Below, in pieces: positions 34,519-42,028 of a DNA stretch of 44,816 nucleotides (position 1 is its first letter; each line of letters starts with the position of its first letter). The stretch spans positions 1 to 44,816 of the forward strand of contig NZ_MACH01000019.1 of assembly GCF_001884065.1 (NCBI RefSeq), read 5' to 3'. Both the position numbers and the translations under genes were made by a program. This DNA comes from Bacillus proteolyticus. GTDB lineage: Bacteria; Bacillota; Bacilli; Bacillales; Bacillaceae_G. The notes under the pieces were generated by a model. That model was not told the origin of the DNA, searched no databases, and worked only from the letters and a program-made list of their open reading frames with translations.

Positions 34519-35343
34519 ATGAGTAAGATGAAATGGTTCATTTCTTTAATTCTTTCATTGGGATTATTAGCCGGATGTGAAGAAACGGCTGTAAAGCCTG
34601 AGAAGAAGGCAGAACCGAAGCAAGAAGAGCAAAAAGAAGTAGCGAAACAGGAAGAACAAAAAGATGTACCGAAACCGGAAGAGAAACAAGCTGAACCGGA
34701 GCAGAAACCACAAGAAGAGCAGAAAGATAAACAAGAACAAAAAGTAGAAGAGAAACAAAAAGAAGAAAAAGCGCAGGCACAACCGGAAGTAAAAAAAGAA
34801 GAGCAACCAAAGGAACAGCCTGCTGCAAATAAACAACCAGAACAACAAAAAGTACAAGAAGAGAAACCTCAGCAACCGAAAGCACCAGAAGTAAAAGAAG
34901 AAGCAAAGGTTGTTAATCAGCCGAAAGAAACACCAAAGCAGGAGCAAAAAGAAGATCCAAATAAAGGGCAACAGGTAACTGTGCCGGTTCCACCAACACC
35001 GGTACCAGATCCAGTACCGCCAGTGCCAGATCCAGTAATACCAAAACCAAAACAAGTTACTATCTCCGTAAAAGGAAATGAAGGATACTTATTAGGTGCG
35101 AAAAAGGTTGATGTTCAAGAAGGCGACACAGTGTATAGTGTGTTAAAGAGCACAGGATTAGATGTTGATGCAATGGGCTCTAAAGGAGATGTTTACGTAA
35201 AAGGTATTGAAAATTTATATGAAAAAGATGTAAATGATAATAGCGGATGGAAATATCGTGTGAACGGATCGTTTCCAAACCGTAGTGCTGGTGTAGTTAC
35301 AGTTAAACCAGGAGATACAGTTGAATGGGTGTATGTATACTAA
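34519..35343 (+). CDS. DUF4430 lipoprotein
   Basis: This 274-residue lipoprotein (LLAGC, Cys 20) has a long Lys/Glu/Gln/Pro spacer (about 25-155), a Pro-rich hinge (VPPTPVPDPVPPVPDPV) and a C-terminal DUF4430 domain (about 180-274: NEGYLLGAKKVDVQEGD, NSGWKYRVNG and GDTVEWVYVY). It is a second ligand binder, tethered to the membrane rather than the wall. It lies 28 bases before ecfT, so it is likely the membrane-proximal receptor of the ECF importer. The start is ATG 34519 after GGTGAGGG. Confidence 0.9.
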   Translation: MSKMKWFISLILSLGLLAGCEETAVKPEKKAEPKQEEQKEVAKQEEQKDVPKPEEKQAEPEQKPQEEQKDKQEQKVEEKQKEEKAQAQPEVKKEEQPKEQPAANKQPEQQKVQEEKPQQPKAPEVKEEAKVVNQPKETPKQEQKEDPNKGQQVTVPVPPTPVPDPVPPVPDPVIPKPKQVTISVKGNEGYLLGAKKVDVQEGDTVYSVLKSTGLDVDAMGSKGDVYVKGIENLYEKDVNDNSGWKYRVNGSFPNRSAGVVTVKPGDTVEWVYVY

Positions 35344-35371
35344 ATTAAGAAAGGATCTTCGGTAAAGGACT

Positions 35372-36250
35372 ATGAAAATAAGCTTTTCTTCTTTACATCC
35401 TTTTGTGAATTTTTTCTATTATATTGGGGTGATGATACTATGTATGATGTGTCTTCATCCTCTTTTTTTAATTGGAGCGATTGTACTAATAGTAATCTTA
35501 AATATAGTACAAGGGAATGGTGAGAAAATAAGAAAGATGCTGCCTAGTACTTTTATATTCTTTTTGATGGTAATTTTATTCAATTCTTTGTTAACGCATA
35601 GAGGAGCGACTACTTTATTTTATTTAGGAGATAGCCGGATTAAGCTTGAGGCTTGTATGTATGGACTTGTAATGGGGTTATTATTAGTTGCGATTATGTT
35701 TACGTTTGCTTCTTATAACGATATTATTTCGAGTCATAAATTTTTATATTTGTTTTCAAGAATTTCACCGAAAGTTGCATTGTTAACGATGATTACAGTG
35801 CGATTTGTTCCTTTATTTATTAGGCGGTTAAAGAAAATTACACTCGTCCAAAAAACGAAAGGTGTACAATTAGATTCAGGTTCACTCATTGAGCGTATAA
35901 AAAATGGGATGAAATTACTGCAAGTGTTATTAGTTTGTTCGTTAGAAGATGCACTACAAACAGCAGATTCTATGCAAGCTCGTGGATTTGGTGTAACGAA
36001 ACGTACGACTTATATTCGGTATAGAATGGAAAGACGCGATTGGTACACGCTAAGTTATTTAAGTATTCTATTTATAGCCTCATTCATATTTAGTTATTAT
36101 GGCGGAGGGAAATTGATTATTTATCCGAAAGTGGAATCAATACTGTTCCAGCAATATGATGGAATGATGTTTTTCCTATTTATGATGTTTATTAGTTTAC
36201 CGATTGTAATGGAAGGAAGGGAATGGATATGGTGGCGCATGCAGAAATGA
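35372..36250 (+). CDS. ecfT: ECF transporter transmembrane component EcfT
   Basis: This 292-residue membrane protein has about five to six hydrophobic segments and the EcfT coupling motifs. The clear one is SMQARGFG (Ala-Arg-Gly, near residue 200); a related region is RISPKVALLTMITVRFVPLF. It links the S component to the ATPases. AAAGGA precedes the ATG, and the gene end overlaps ecfA by 28 bases. It is a dedicated copy, separate from the usual ribosomal-cluster EcfT. Confidence 0.9.
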   Translation: MKISFSSLHPFVNFFYYIGVMILCMMCLHPLFLIGAIVLIVILNIVQGNGEKIRKMLPSTFIFFLMVILFNSLLTHRGATTLFYLGDSRIKLEACMYGLVMGLLLVAIMFTFASYNDIISSHKFLYLFSRISPKVALLTMITVRFVPLFIRRLKKITLVQKTKGVQLDSGSLIERIKNGMKLLQVLLVCSLEDALQTADSMQARGFGVTKRTTYIRYRMERRDWYTLSYLSILFIASFIFSYYGGGKLIIYPKVESILFQQYDGMMFFLFMMFISLPIVMEGREWIWWRMQK

Positions 36251-37884
36251 AGAATTTATCATTTATATATGCTGATGAAAATGAATACGCGTTACAGCAT
36301 ATTTCTCTTTCTGTTCAAAAAGGAGAATTTATAGTACTTGCTGGTGGTTCTGGTTCTGGGAAGACAACTTTATTGAAACATTTTAAAAAGGAGTTACTTC
36401 CAATTGGCACGCGTTCTGGGCATACATATTATGATGGTGCTTTATTAGAAGATGTACCAGATTTATTATCTGCACAAGAAATTGGTATGGTATTTCAAAA
36501 CCCAGAAAATCAGCTCGTAATGGATACAGTTATTCAAGAATTAGCATTCTCTTTAGAAAATATCGGGCTACCATCACATATTATTCAAAAAAGAATAGCG
36601 GAACTCATTAGCTTTTTAGGATTTCAAGATTTGTTACATCAATCTGTTCATACTTTATCTGGTGGTCAAAAACAACTAGTAAATTTAGCAGCAGTATTAG
36701 TCATGCAGCCGAAGCTACTATTACTGGATGAACCGACAGCGCAGCTAGATCCGATTGCTGCAAAAGAGTTTTTAGGATTGTTAAAACGTATTAATGAAGA
36801 ACTCGGAATTACGATAGTTTTAAGTGAACATCGTTTAGATGAAGTTATACCGCTCGCAACACGCGTTGTTTGTATGGATAATGGCAGAATCATTTATGAT
36901 GGTACTTCTAAAAGTGTGATAGCGAACATGTGGGAAGTAGAAAAGTTCCATCCATTCATTCCCCAAATTCCAAGATTGTTTTTAGAGTGGAATGTAGAAG
37001 ATATTCCGTTTACAGTACGAGAAGCGCAAATGAAAATGAATGATTTTTCAGCGCTATCATATAGGAATGAGCAAGTAGAACAATGTGAAAAGCAAGAAGT
37101 AATTTTAAGTGCAGAACATATATCTTTTCAATATGAAAAAAATAGTCCACTTATTTTACGAGATTTAACAGTGAACATCGAAAAAGGAAAATGGACAGCT
37201 CTAGTTGGGAAAAACGGAACTGGGAAGTCTACACTGTTAACGATTTTAGCAGGATTGCAAAAAGCTAGAAGAGGTAAGGTAAAGTGGAATGGAAAAGTGA
37301 TACATAAAATTGATTCGAAAGAACGATTTAAAAGTATTGGGTATGTATCACAGCATCCATACTATCATTTTACATTTGATACAGTATGGGAAGAGGTTTA
37401 TGAGCGTGCTCGTGAATTATATGGCGAAGAGGGAAAAGTAATAGCAGAAGAAATGTTGGAAAAGTTCTGGTTAGATTCGCTTAAAGAGCGCCATCCGCAT
37501 GATTGTAGCGGCGGGGAGCAACAACTACTTGCATTATGTACAACGTTATTATCAAAACCAACTTTATTATTACTCGATGAGCCGACAAAGGGACTAGATC
37601 CATGGAAAAAGGAAAGAGTAGGAGAGCTGTTTAAACAATTGCAAAAAGAAGGTGCAACAATTGTAATGGCAACGCACGATATTGAGTTTGCAGCGAAATA
37701 CGTTGATCAATGTATGATGTTATTTGACGGGAAAGTCATTATGAATGATGCACCGAAAGAGTTCTTTAGTGGTAACTTCTTTTATACAACATCTATTAAC
37801 CGATTCATCCGTAGAGAGTTGCCATTTGCATTAACGTGGGAGGATGTGTACGAAGCGTGTCCAAACGATATGTTGCGTTTATAA
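36223..37884 (+). CDS. ecfA: ECF transporter fused double ATPase
   Basis: This 553-residue protein carries two ABC ATPases in tandem. The first has Walker A GGSGSGKTT, signature LSGGQKQL and Walker B LLLLDEPTAQLDP; the second has GKNGTGKST, CSGGEQQL and LLLLDEPTKGLDP. Q-loops (GMVFQNPENQ and GYVSQHPYY) are present in both, so both sites look competent. The fusion replaces separate EcfA1 and EcfA2. The start is ATG 36223 or 36229 after GGAAGGGA, inside the end of ecfT. Confidence 0.93.
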   Translation: MDMVAHAEMKNLSFIYADENEYALQHISLSVQKGEFIVLAGGSGSGKTTLLKHFKKELLPIGTRSGHTYYDGALLEDVPDLLSAQEIGMVFQNPENQLVMDTVIQELAFSLENIGLPSHIIQKRIAELISFLGFQDLLHQSVHTLSGGQKQLVNLAAVLVMQPKLLLLDEPTAQLDPIAAKEFLGLLKRINEELGITIVLSEHRLDEVIPLATRVVCMDNGRIIYDGTSKSVIANMWEVEKFHPFIPQIPRLFLEWNVEDIPFTVREAQMKMNDFSALSYRNEQVEQCEKQEVILSAEHISFQYEKNSPLILRDLTVNIEKGKWTALVGKNGTGKSTLLTILAGLQKARRGKVKWNGKVIHKIDSKERFKSIGYVSQHPYYHFTFDTVWEEVYERARELYGEEGKVIAEEMLEKFWLDSLKERHPHDCSGGEQQLLALCTTLLSKPTLLLLDEPTKGLDPWKKERVGELFKQLQKEGATIVMATHDIEFAAKYVDQCMMLFDGKVIMNDAPKEFFSGNFFYTTSINRFIRRELPFALTWEDVYEACPNDMLRL

Positions 37885-38558
37885 TATTTATTTTTGCCGT
37901 TGTAATATGTACACTACTCTTTACGACTCTTATTATGGACGGGTATTACATGGTAAGTAGTTTGTTTTTATTAGCTGTCATTATGCTACCTTTCTACGTC
38001 CGTTTTGAAAGGAGGGCGTTTGTTTCACGTGAAATTGTTATCGTTGCTGTGTTAGCAGCGATTGCAGCAGTTAGCCGGGTACCATTTTCGATATTACCGA
38101 GTGTACAACCGACTTCCTTTGTCATTATCGTTTCTGCAATTGTTTTTGGAAGTGAAACTGGCTTTATGATCGGGGCAACGGCGGCCACTGTATCTAATAT
38201 TTTTTTAGGACAAGGTCCGTGGACGCCGTGGCAAATGTTCTCTTGGGGTATGATCGGATTTATAGCGGGATTACTCCGAAATACATTTTTGATGAAAAAA
38301 CTGTGGGGGAGACTGTTGTACGGATTCGTCGTTGGATTTTTATTTGGCTGGATTATGAATTTCTGGGGTCTTCTCGGTTTTATACAGGAAGCAACTTGGG
38401 AAACAGTTATTGCTTACTATGTCGCAAGTTTTTCTTTCGATCTTAGTCACGCGATATCGAATGTTATTTTCCTGCTGTTATTTAGTACGTCATGGATTAC
38501 GATCCTCACAAGATTTAAAAAGAAATACGGTATATTAGATGAGCATAACGTGACATAG
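37857..38558 (+). CDS. ECF transporter substrate-binding S component (possible cobalamin type)
   Basis: This 233-residue membrane protein has six hydrophobic segments. It carries SVQPTSFVIIVSAIVFG, ETGFMIGATAATVSN and GQGPWTPWQMFSWGMIGFIAG, a pattern I associate with cobalamin-type S components (CbrT). An alanine-rich first helix (AVLAAIAAVSR) is typical for S-component contact with EcfT. The start is taken as GTG 37857, overlapping ecfA by 28 bases; a GTG at 37836 is the alternative. The DUF4430 binders in the same locus fit a corrinoid substrate, but a different vitamin is not excluded. Confidence 0.82.
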   Translation: MSKRYVAFIIFIFAVVICTLLFTTLIMDGYYMVSSLFLLAVIMLPFYVRFERRAFVSREIVIVAVLAAIAAVSRVPFSILPSVQPTSFVIIVSAIVFGSETGFMIGATAATVSNIFLGQGPWTPWQMFSWGMIGFIAGLLRNTFLMKKLWGRLLYGFVVGFLFGWIMNFWGLLGFIQEATWETVIAYYVASFSFDLSHAISNVIFLLLFSTSWITILTRFKKKYGILDEHNVT

Positions 38559-38613
38559 AAAAGCATACTCATATAAGGTAGGGTCGCGACTTACATATTC
38601 GTTTGCCTCTTTC

Positions 38614-38647
38614 ATGCTTCTTACATATTGTAAGGAGCATTTTTTTA
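38614..38647 (+). terminator. terminator of the ECF operon
   Basis: ATGCTTCTTAC and GTAAGGAGCAT pair around a five-base loop, followed by seven T residues. Confidence 0.85.
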
Positions 38648-38743
38648 TTGTCAAAAAATAGATCCAATATAAGTCGGCTATTATATAAAAATATTTGTAT
38701 AATATTAGGTGAGAATTATTTTCAAAGAGGAGGTGTATAGTTA

Positions 38744-39466
38744 ATGAAGTTAGTTATTCCGAAGCAACATGGTGCATGGGCTATGCTTGTTATACCATTT
38801 CTATTAAGTGTCATACTTGGGAACCCTACTTTCTATCATATCCCACTGTTTTTAGCGTGGTTCTTTATCTATTTAGCTACGTATCCATTTCTTATGTACA
38901 TAAGGAAAAGACGAAACAAAGAGTTTCTACACGCTACAATTGTTTATTCTATCATTGCATTCGTATTTGGGATGATTTCTTTATTATATGAATGGCGAAT
39001 TCTTTTATTCGCAGTATTAATGATTCCATTGTTTATTGTAAATATGTATTACGCTCGTCAAAAAAATGAACGAGCATTACTAAATGATATTTGTGCGATT
39101 ATAGTGTTTTGTATAGGTGGTTTAATAAGTTATTATTTTTCAATGAAGCAAATCGATAAAACCGCAGTAATCATTGCGCTTATTTCATTTTTGTATTTTT
39201 TAGGAAGTACGTTTTATGTGAAAACAATGATTCGTGAGAAAAATAATCCGAAGTATCGTCTCATATCTTGGGGGTATCATATTGTATTGACGGTAATTGT
39301 ATTTGCTATCAATCCATGGTGTTCTCTTATATTCGTACCAAGTGTCATTCGAGCAATTATATTGTATGGTAAAAAAATTTCTATATTAAAAGTAGGGGTT
39401 TTAGAAATTGTTAATTCTGTATATTTTTTAATCATAACGGCAATAATAATGAAGTATGCCATTTGA
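38744..39466 (+). CDS. YwiC-like integral membrane protein
   Basis: This is a 240-residue protein with seven to eight membrane segments. It begins KLVIPKQHGAWAMLVIPFLL, the conserved YwiC start with the QHGAWAM motif. A strong GAGGAGG precedes the ATG. In B. subtilis ywiC lies near nitrate-respiration genes, but its role is not known to me. It has its own unit between two terminators. Confidence 0.85.
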   Translation: MKLVIPKQHGAWAMLVIPFLLSVILGNPTFYHIPLFLAWFFIYLATYPFLMYIRKRRNKEFLHATIVYSIIAFVFGMISLLYEWRILLFAVLMIPLFIVNMYYARQKNERALLNDICAIIVFCIGGLISYYFSMKQIDKTAVIIALISFLYFLGSTFYVKTMIREKNNPKYRLISWGYHIVLTVIVFAINPWCSLIFVPSVIRAIILYGKKISILKVGVLEIVNSVYFLIITAIIMKYAI

Positions 39467-39467
39467 A

Positions 39468-39497
39468 AAAACTTCCCATCTATTGATGGGAAGTTTT
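39468..39497. terminator. bidirectional terminator
   Basis: AAAACTTCCCATC and GATGGGAAGTTTT are perfect complements with a TATT loop, between convergent genes. Confidence 0.85.
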
Positions 39498-39688
39498 CAA
39501 TCTTTTTCTAAAATGTGAACGGTATAATCACATCTTTGCAATGCTTGCTCTACGGCGTAAAGGGATTGTTCAATACGTGCGCGATTAAAATCTTTTTCAA
39601 CTGTTTGTAGTGCTTCTTCTAAACAATGTTTTGCTTCTTTTAATGATTGAAAAGAATCTTGTACATATCCGCGGGCGTTTTGATACAT
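39497..39688 (-). CDS. small helical protein
   Basis: This is a 63-residue soluble protein that looks wholly helical (SFQSLKEAKHCLEEALQTVE, then ARIEQSLYAVEQALQRC). It has no membrane segment. The ATG at 39688 is eight bases after AAGGAGG; an ATG six bases earlier is too close to the site and in another frame. The family is not recognised with confidence. Confidence 0.7.
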   Translation of the reverse strand: MYQNARGYVQDSFQSLKEAKHCLEEALQTVEKDFNRARIEQSLYAVEQALQRCDYTVHILEKD

Positions 39689-39763
39689 TTCATAGTCCTC
39701 CTTTTTTACTCATATACATGTAGTATGAACACTGAGGAGAAAAATATAATTTGTTATATTTAT

Positions 39764-39792
39764 TTGACAATTAAAATGAAATTACGTATAGT
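39764..39792 (+). promoter_or_regulatory. promoter of the S-box transcript
   Basis: TTGACA (39764-39769), 17 bases, then TATAGT (39787-39792): a near-consensus promoter that puts the start just before the riboswitch. Confidence 0.75.
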
Positions 39793-39813
39793 TTATTATA
39801 AAGTGAATATTTT

Positions 39814-39950
39814 CTTATCCAGAGAGGTGGAGGGACTGGCCCGATGAAACCCAGCAACCGCGATGCAGGTGCTAATTCCAGCAGAACATTTTTGTTCTGG
39901 GAGATAAGACGAAGATATACGTAACTTCTTCTTATCGGAGAGGTTTTTTT
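39814..39950 (+). promoter_or_regulatory. S-box (SAM-I) riboswitch with terminator
   Basis: The aptamer shows all S-box landmarks: CTTATC and AGAGAGGTGGAGGGACTGGC at the 5' side, CGATGAAACCCAGCAACC, AGGTGCTAATTCCAGCAG and the closing GAGATAAG (39901-39908). The terminator is AACTTCT with GAGAGGTT and a T run (39923-39950). Its loop holds TCTTATC, which can pair instead with GATAAGA as antiterminator. SAM should stop transcription. The gene it controls is not a known sulphur gene. Confidence 0.93.
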
Positions 39951-40008
39951 GTTGCAAAAAAACCGATTACGAAAACATATAATAAGAAGAAAGGGGTTGC
40001 GAAGTACT

Positions 40009-40269
40009 GTGACACTCGAAAAATACGTAAAACTGCGTAGTACAGTTTATGAATATATGATAGAGCAAGATAAGCCAATATCATTGTTAGATATTCAAGA
40101 ACATATCGTTTCGCATCATGAAGGAAAATTCACGAAAAAAATGTTACATCAATTTTATTTATCAAGACTATTAGATGAACTCAAACTGGATGGGAAAATT
40201 ACTTTAGCTGATGATGAATATCGCTATGCTGAAAAAGGGGTATTTTATAAAGCGGGAAAAGGGAGCTAG
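40009..40269 (+). CDS. small winged-helix-like protein under S-box control
   Basis: This 86-residue protein from GTG 40009 looks like a winged helix-turn-helix: helices RSTVYEYMIEQ, SLLDIQEHIVSH and KKMLHQFYLSRLLDEL, then a beta wing (GKITLADDEYRYAE). A frame extending upstream to TTG 39949 would begin in the terminator T run, so the later start (AAAGGGG about 12 bases ahead) is preferred, though not sure. The family is not recognised. S-box control suggests a role in methionine, cysteine or SAM metabolism, perhaps as a regulator. Confidence 0.65.
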   Translation: MTLEKYVKLRSTVYEYMIEQDKPISLLDIQEHIVSHHEGKFTKKMLHQFYLSRLLDELKLDGKITLADDEYRYAEKGVFYKAGKGS

Positions 40270-40284
40270 GCTCTCTTTTTTTTT
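40259..40284 (+). terminator. terminator after the S-box gene
   Basis: GGGAGC and GCTCTC pair across the stop codon, followed by nine T residues. Confidence 0.75.
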
Positions 40285-40290
40285 GAAGTA

Positions 40291-40463
40291 TGTAGTGTAA
40301 AAGACTGCTAAAGCAGCCTGATACAAGGGAATGGTGTTGAGTGTGTAGTGTCAAAGATTGAATGTGCCTGAAAGAGGCACTTCATTATCGGCTGCAAATA
40401 AAAGAGACACCTTCGCCGAATAGGTGTCAGTCGTTTTGTCACGTAGACTCGCTACTTGACAGT
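40291..40463. ncRNA. cluster of hairpins, possible structured RNA or unnamed repeat
   Basis: Four hairpins follow each other: CTGCT/AGCAG (about 40305-40316), GTGCCT/AGGCAC (40364-40380), GACACCT/AGGTGTC (40406-40428), and TGTCA-GTAG with CTAC-TGACA (about 40437-40461). A near direct repeat TGTAGTGT...AAAGA.TG occurs at about 40291 and 40345. No open frame or T run is associated. It could be an expressed RNA, a leader of the SWIM gene or a dispersed repeat of the host group. Confidence 0.4.
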
Positions 40464-40523
40464 AATTAGAATAACATGTGGGGTTTTTGAAGTCAAAAGG
40501 GAATTAAAGGAAGAGGTGATAGG

Positions 40524-40913
40524 ATGTACGCTTACTTATTAAAAGATATAACGAAATGGATTCCAAAGTACATTATAGATAAAGGTTATGAATATTATGA
40601 AGAGGGACATGTAGAAGATGTTGAAATACAAGAAAAGAAAGTATTTGCTTTCGTTACTGGAAATGCAGGAAACTATGAAGTAATTATTGACCTTACTGAT
40701 TTTACAAAAAGCAGCTGCGAGTGTCCGAATGAAAATTATTGTAAGCATATGGCGGCAGTTGTGTATGATATTCAAGATGCTGGTGAGAGTACAGTTAAAG
40801 AACAACTGAAAGGTTTAGAAAAAGAAGAATTACTAACAGTACTAAATCGTTTGTTACAAAGTTCAAAAAATGTCCAAATCGTAGAGACGATGTTAAAGAA
40901 AGGGAAGATTTAA
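40524..40913 (+). CDS. SWIM zinc-finger protein
   Basis: This 129-residue protein has a SWIM motif CECPNENYCKH (residues about 72-82; CxC...CxH), which binds zinc and usually contacts DNA or protein. The N-terminal part (YIIDKGYEYYEEGHVEDVEI) is the usual lead-in of bacterial SWIM proteins, and the C-terminus is helical (KEELLTVLNRLLQ). GAAGAGGTGAT precedes the ATG. The quinone reductase gene begins 23 bases later, suggesting co-transcription. Confidence 0.88.
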   Translation: MYAYLLKDITKWIPKYIIDKGYEYYEEGHVEDVEIQEKKVFAFVTGNAGNYEVIIDLTDFTKSSCECPNENYCKHMAAVVYDIQDAGESTVKEQLKGLEKEELLTVLNRLLQSSKNVQIVETMLKKGKI

Positions 40914-40936
40914 CTGTAGAGGGGAGTTGCTTTGTA

Positions 40937-41512
40937 GTGAACGTACTAATTATATACGCTCACCCTAGTCCTTCAAGCTTTAACGCAGCGATTTTAGAGC
41001 ATGTGCAAAAAGGACTTGGGGAAACAAATCATTCTGTTACGCTACTTGATTTATATAAAGAACAATTTGATCCAGTGCTTGTATTTAATGAAGAGAAAAA
41101 AAGACGGGATTTACTATATGAAGAAGAGACGAAGCGATATAGAGAATTAGTGAAAGCGGCGGATACTCTTCTTTTCATATATCCGATATGGTGGTGGGGC
41201 ATGCCTGCTATTTTAAAAGGATTTATCGATCGTATTTTTGTAGCTGGATTTGCTTATAAATATGAAGGAGCCCTGCCGAAAGGTTTATTGAAAGGAAAGA
41301 AAGCATGGGTTATTAATACGTTAGACTCACCGTTATGGTACGTGGCACTATTATATCGATCAGCGGATTGGATTATGATGAAAAGAGGAGTTTTACGTTT
41401 TTGTGGTATTCGTGATATAAAACGGTCTGTTTTTCAATCTGTGAAAACGAGTAAACTAGAGAAGCGGGAAAAGTGGTTATTACAAATAGAAGAAAAGGCT
41501 CGTACATTATGA
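40937..41512 (+). CDS. NAD(P)H quinone oxidoreductase, flavodoxin fold
   Basis: This 191-residue flavodoxin-like FMN/FAD enzyme of the NQO1/MdaB/KefF type has YAHPSPSSFNAAIL (phosphate loop), PIWWWGMPAILKGFIDRIF (the typical WW-MP-LKG-DR flavin-site stretch) and AYKYEG. It transfers two electrons from NAD(P)H to quinones. It starts at GTG 40937 after GAGGGG and overlaps the next gene by ATGA, so translation is coupled. Confidence 0.9.
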   Translation: MNVLIIYAHPSPSSFNAAILEHVQKGLGETNHSVTLLDLYKEQFDPVLVFNEEKKRRDLLYEEETKRYRELVKAADTLLFIYPIWWWGMPAILKGFIDRIFVAGFAYKYEGALPKGLLKGKKAWVINTLDSPLWYVALLYRSADWIMMKRGVLRFCGIRDIKRSVFQSVKTSKLEKREKWLLQIEEKARTL

Positions 41513-41871
41513 ATGAACTTGATCGTATTATAAATTGTTGTCAGTATGATAATGAACTTTTTCGGACGTATATTACATGTTTACTTCAATTGAAAAAATG
41601 TAGTGAAACGTTTCAACAAATGAAGATTCAATTAAGAAATGATTACTTAATAAGAGGGATTTGTGAAAGAGAAGTTGATGAGGTAGTACGGGGAAGTAAA
41701 GAATATGAAACGTATTGTCTTCCTAAAGCGTTACAGTGGAATTTCTTGGGGGAAAATCCACATCTGATTGAAAAAGTATGTGAGGATTTTTTTGCATTTG
41801 CGGCATTAAATCTTACGGAGATAGAGTGGAAGAAGATTATAAATTGCATGGGAAATAAAGTGAAACTTTAA
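41509..41871 (+). CDS. hypothetical protein whose stop codon lies in a bcr1 repeat
   Basis: This 120-residue helical, Cys-containing protein (RIINCCQYDNELFRTYITCL at the N-terminus) is of unknown family. ATG 41509 overlaps the quinone reductase stop. The last codons (GTG AAA CTT TAA) belong to the bcr1 repeat that begins at 41860, so insertion of the element set the present C-terminus VKL. The original protein may have been longer or ended differently. Confidence 0.7.
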   Translation: MNELDRIINCCQYDNELFRTYITCLLQLKKCSETFQQMKIQLRNDYLIRGICEREVDEVVRGSKEYETYCLPKALQWNFLGENPHLIEKVCEDFFAFAALNLTEIEWKKIINCMGNKVKL

Positions 41872-41980
41872 TCAGTGGGGTGTTCCCTCCCACTGATTAT
41901 TAGCCTTCACCAATCGGGCATTTACGGGCAGTTAATCTCCTGCCTAACATAGGGGAAGGTTTACTGCCCGTTAATGCGGG
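41860..41980 (-). repeat. bcr1 repeat, reverse orientation, rearranged far end
   Basis: It starts GTGAAACTTTAATCAGTGGGG with the CCCACTGATTATTAG hairpin arm, then CACCAATCGGGCATTTACGGGC. The far end (CTGCCCGTTAATGCGGG) differs from other copies. ATAAA (41855-41859) and GTAAA (41981-41985) flank it. It overlaps the 3' end of the preceding gene. Confidence 0.85.
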
Positions 41981-42000
41981 GTAAATGAATTATTATGTAA

Positions 42001-42027
42001 AAAAGCTAGTATAAAACTAGCTTTTCG
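42001..42027 (-). terminator. terminator of atoE
   Basis: AAAAGCTAGT and ACTAGCTTTT pair perfectly around a five-base loop. Read leftward it ends in a T run just after the atoE stop. Confidence 0.8.
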
Positions 42028-42028
42028 T

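Noticed and set aside
34567-35055. long leftward frames opposite the DUF4430 lipoprotein
   Set aside because: They are Leu/Phe-rich mirror images of the Lys/Glu/Gln-rich linker and have no ribosome sites.
39949-40008. start of the S-box gene at TTG 39949
   Set aside because: It would begin inside the T run of the riboswitch terminator; GGAGAGG there is the terminator's 3' arm. GTG 40009 is preferred.
40291-40463. CRISPR-like array
   Set aside because: There are only two loose direct repeats and several unrelated hairpins, with no regular spacer length and no cas genes in the window.
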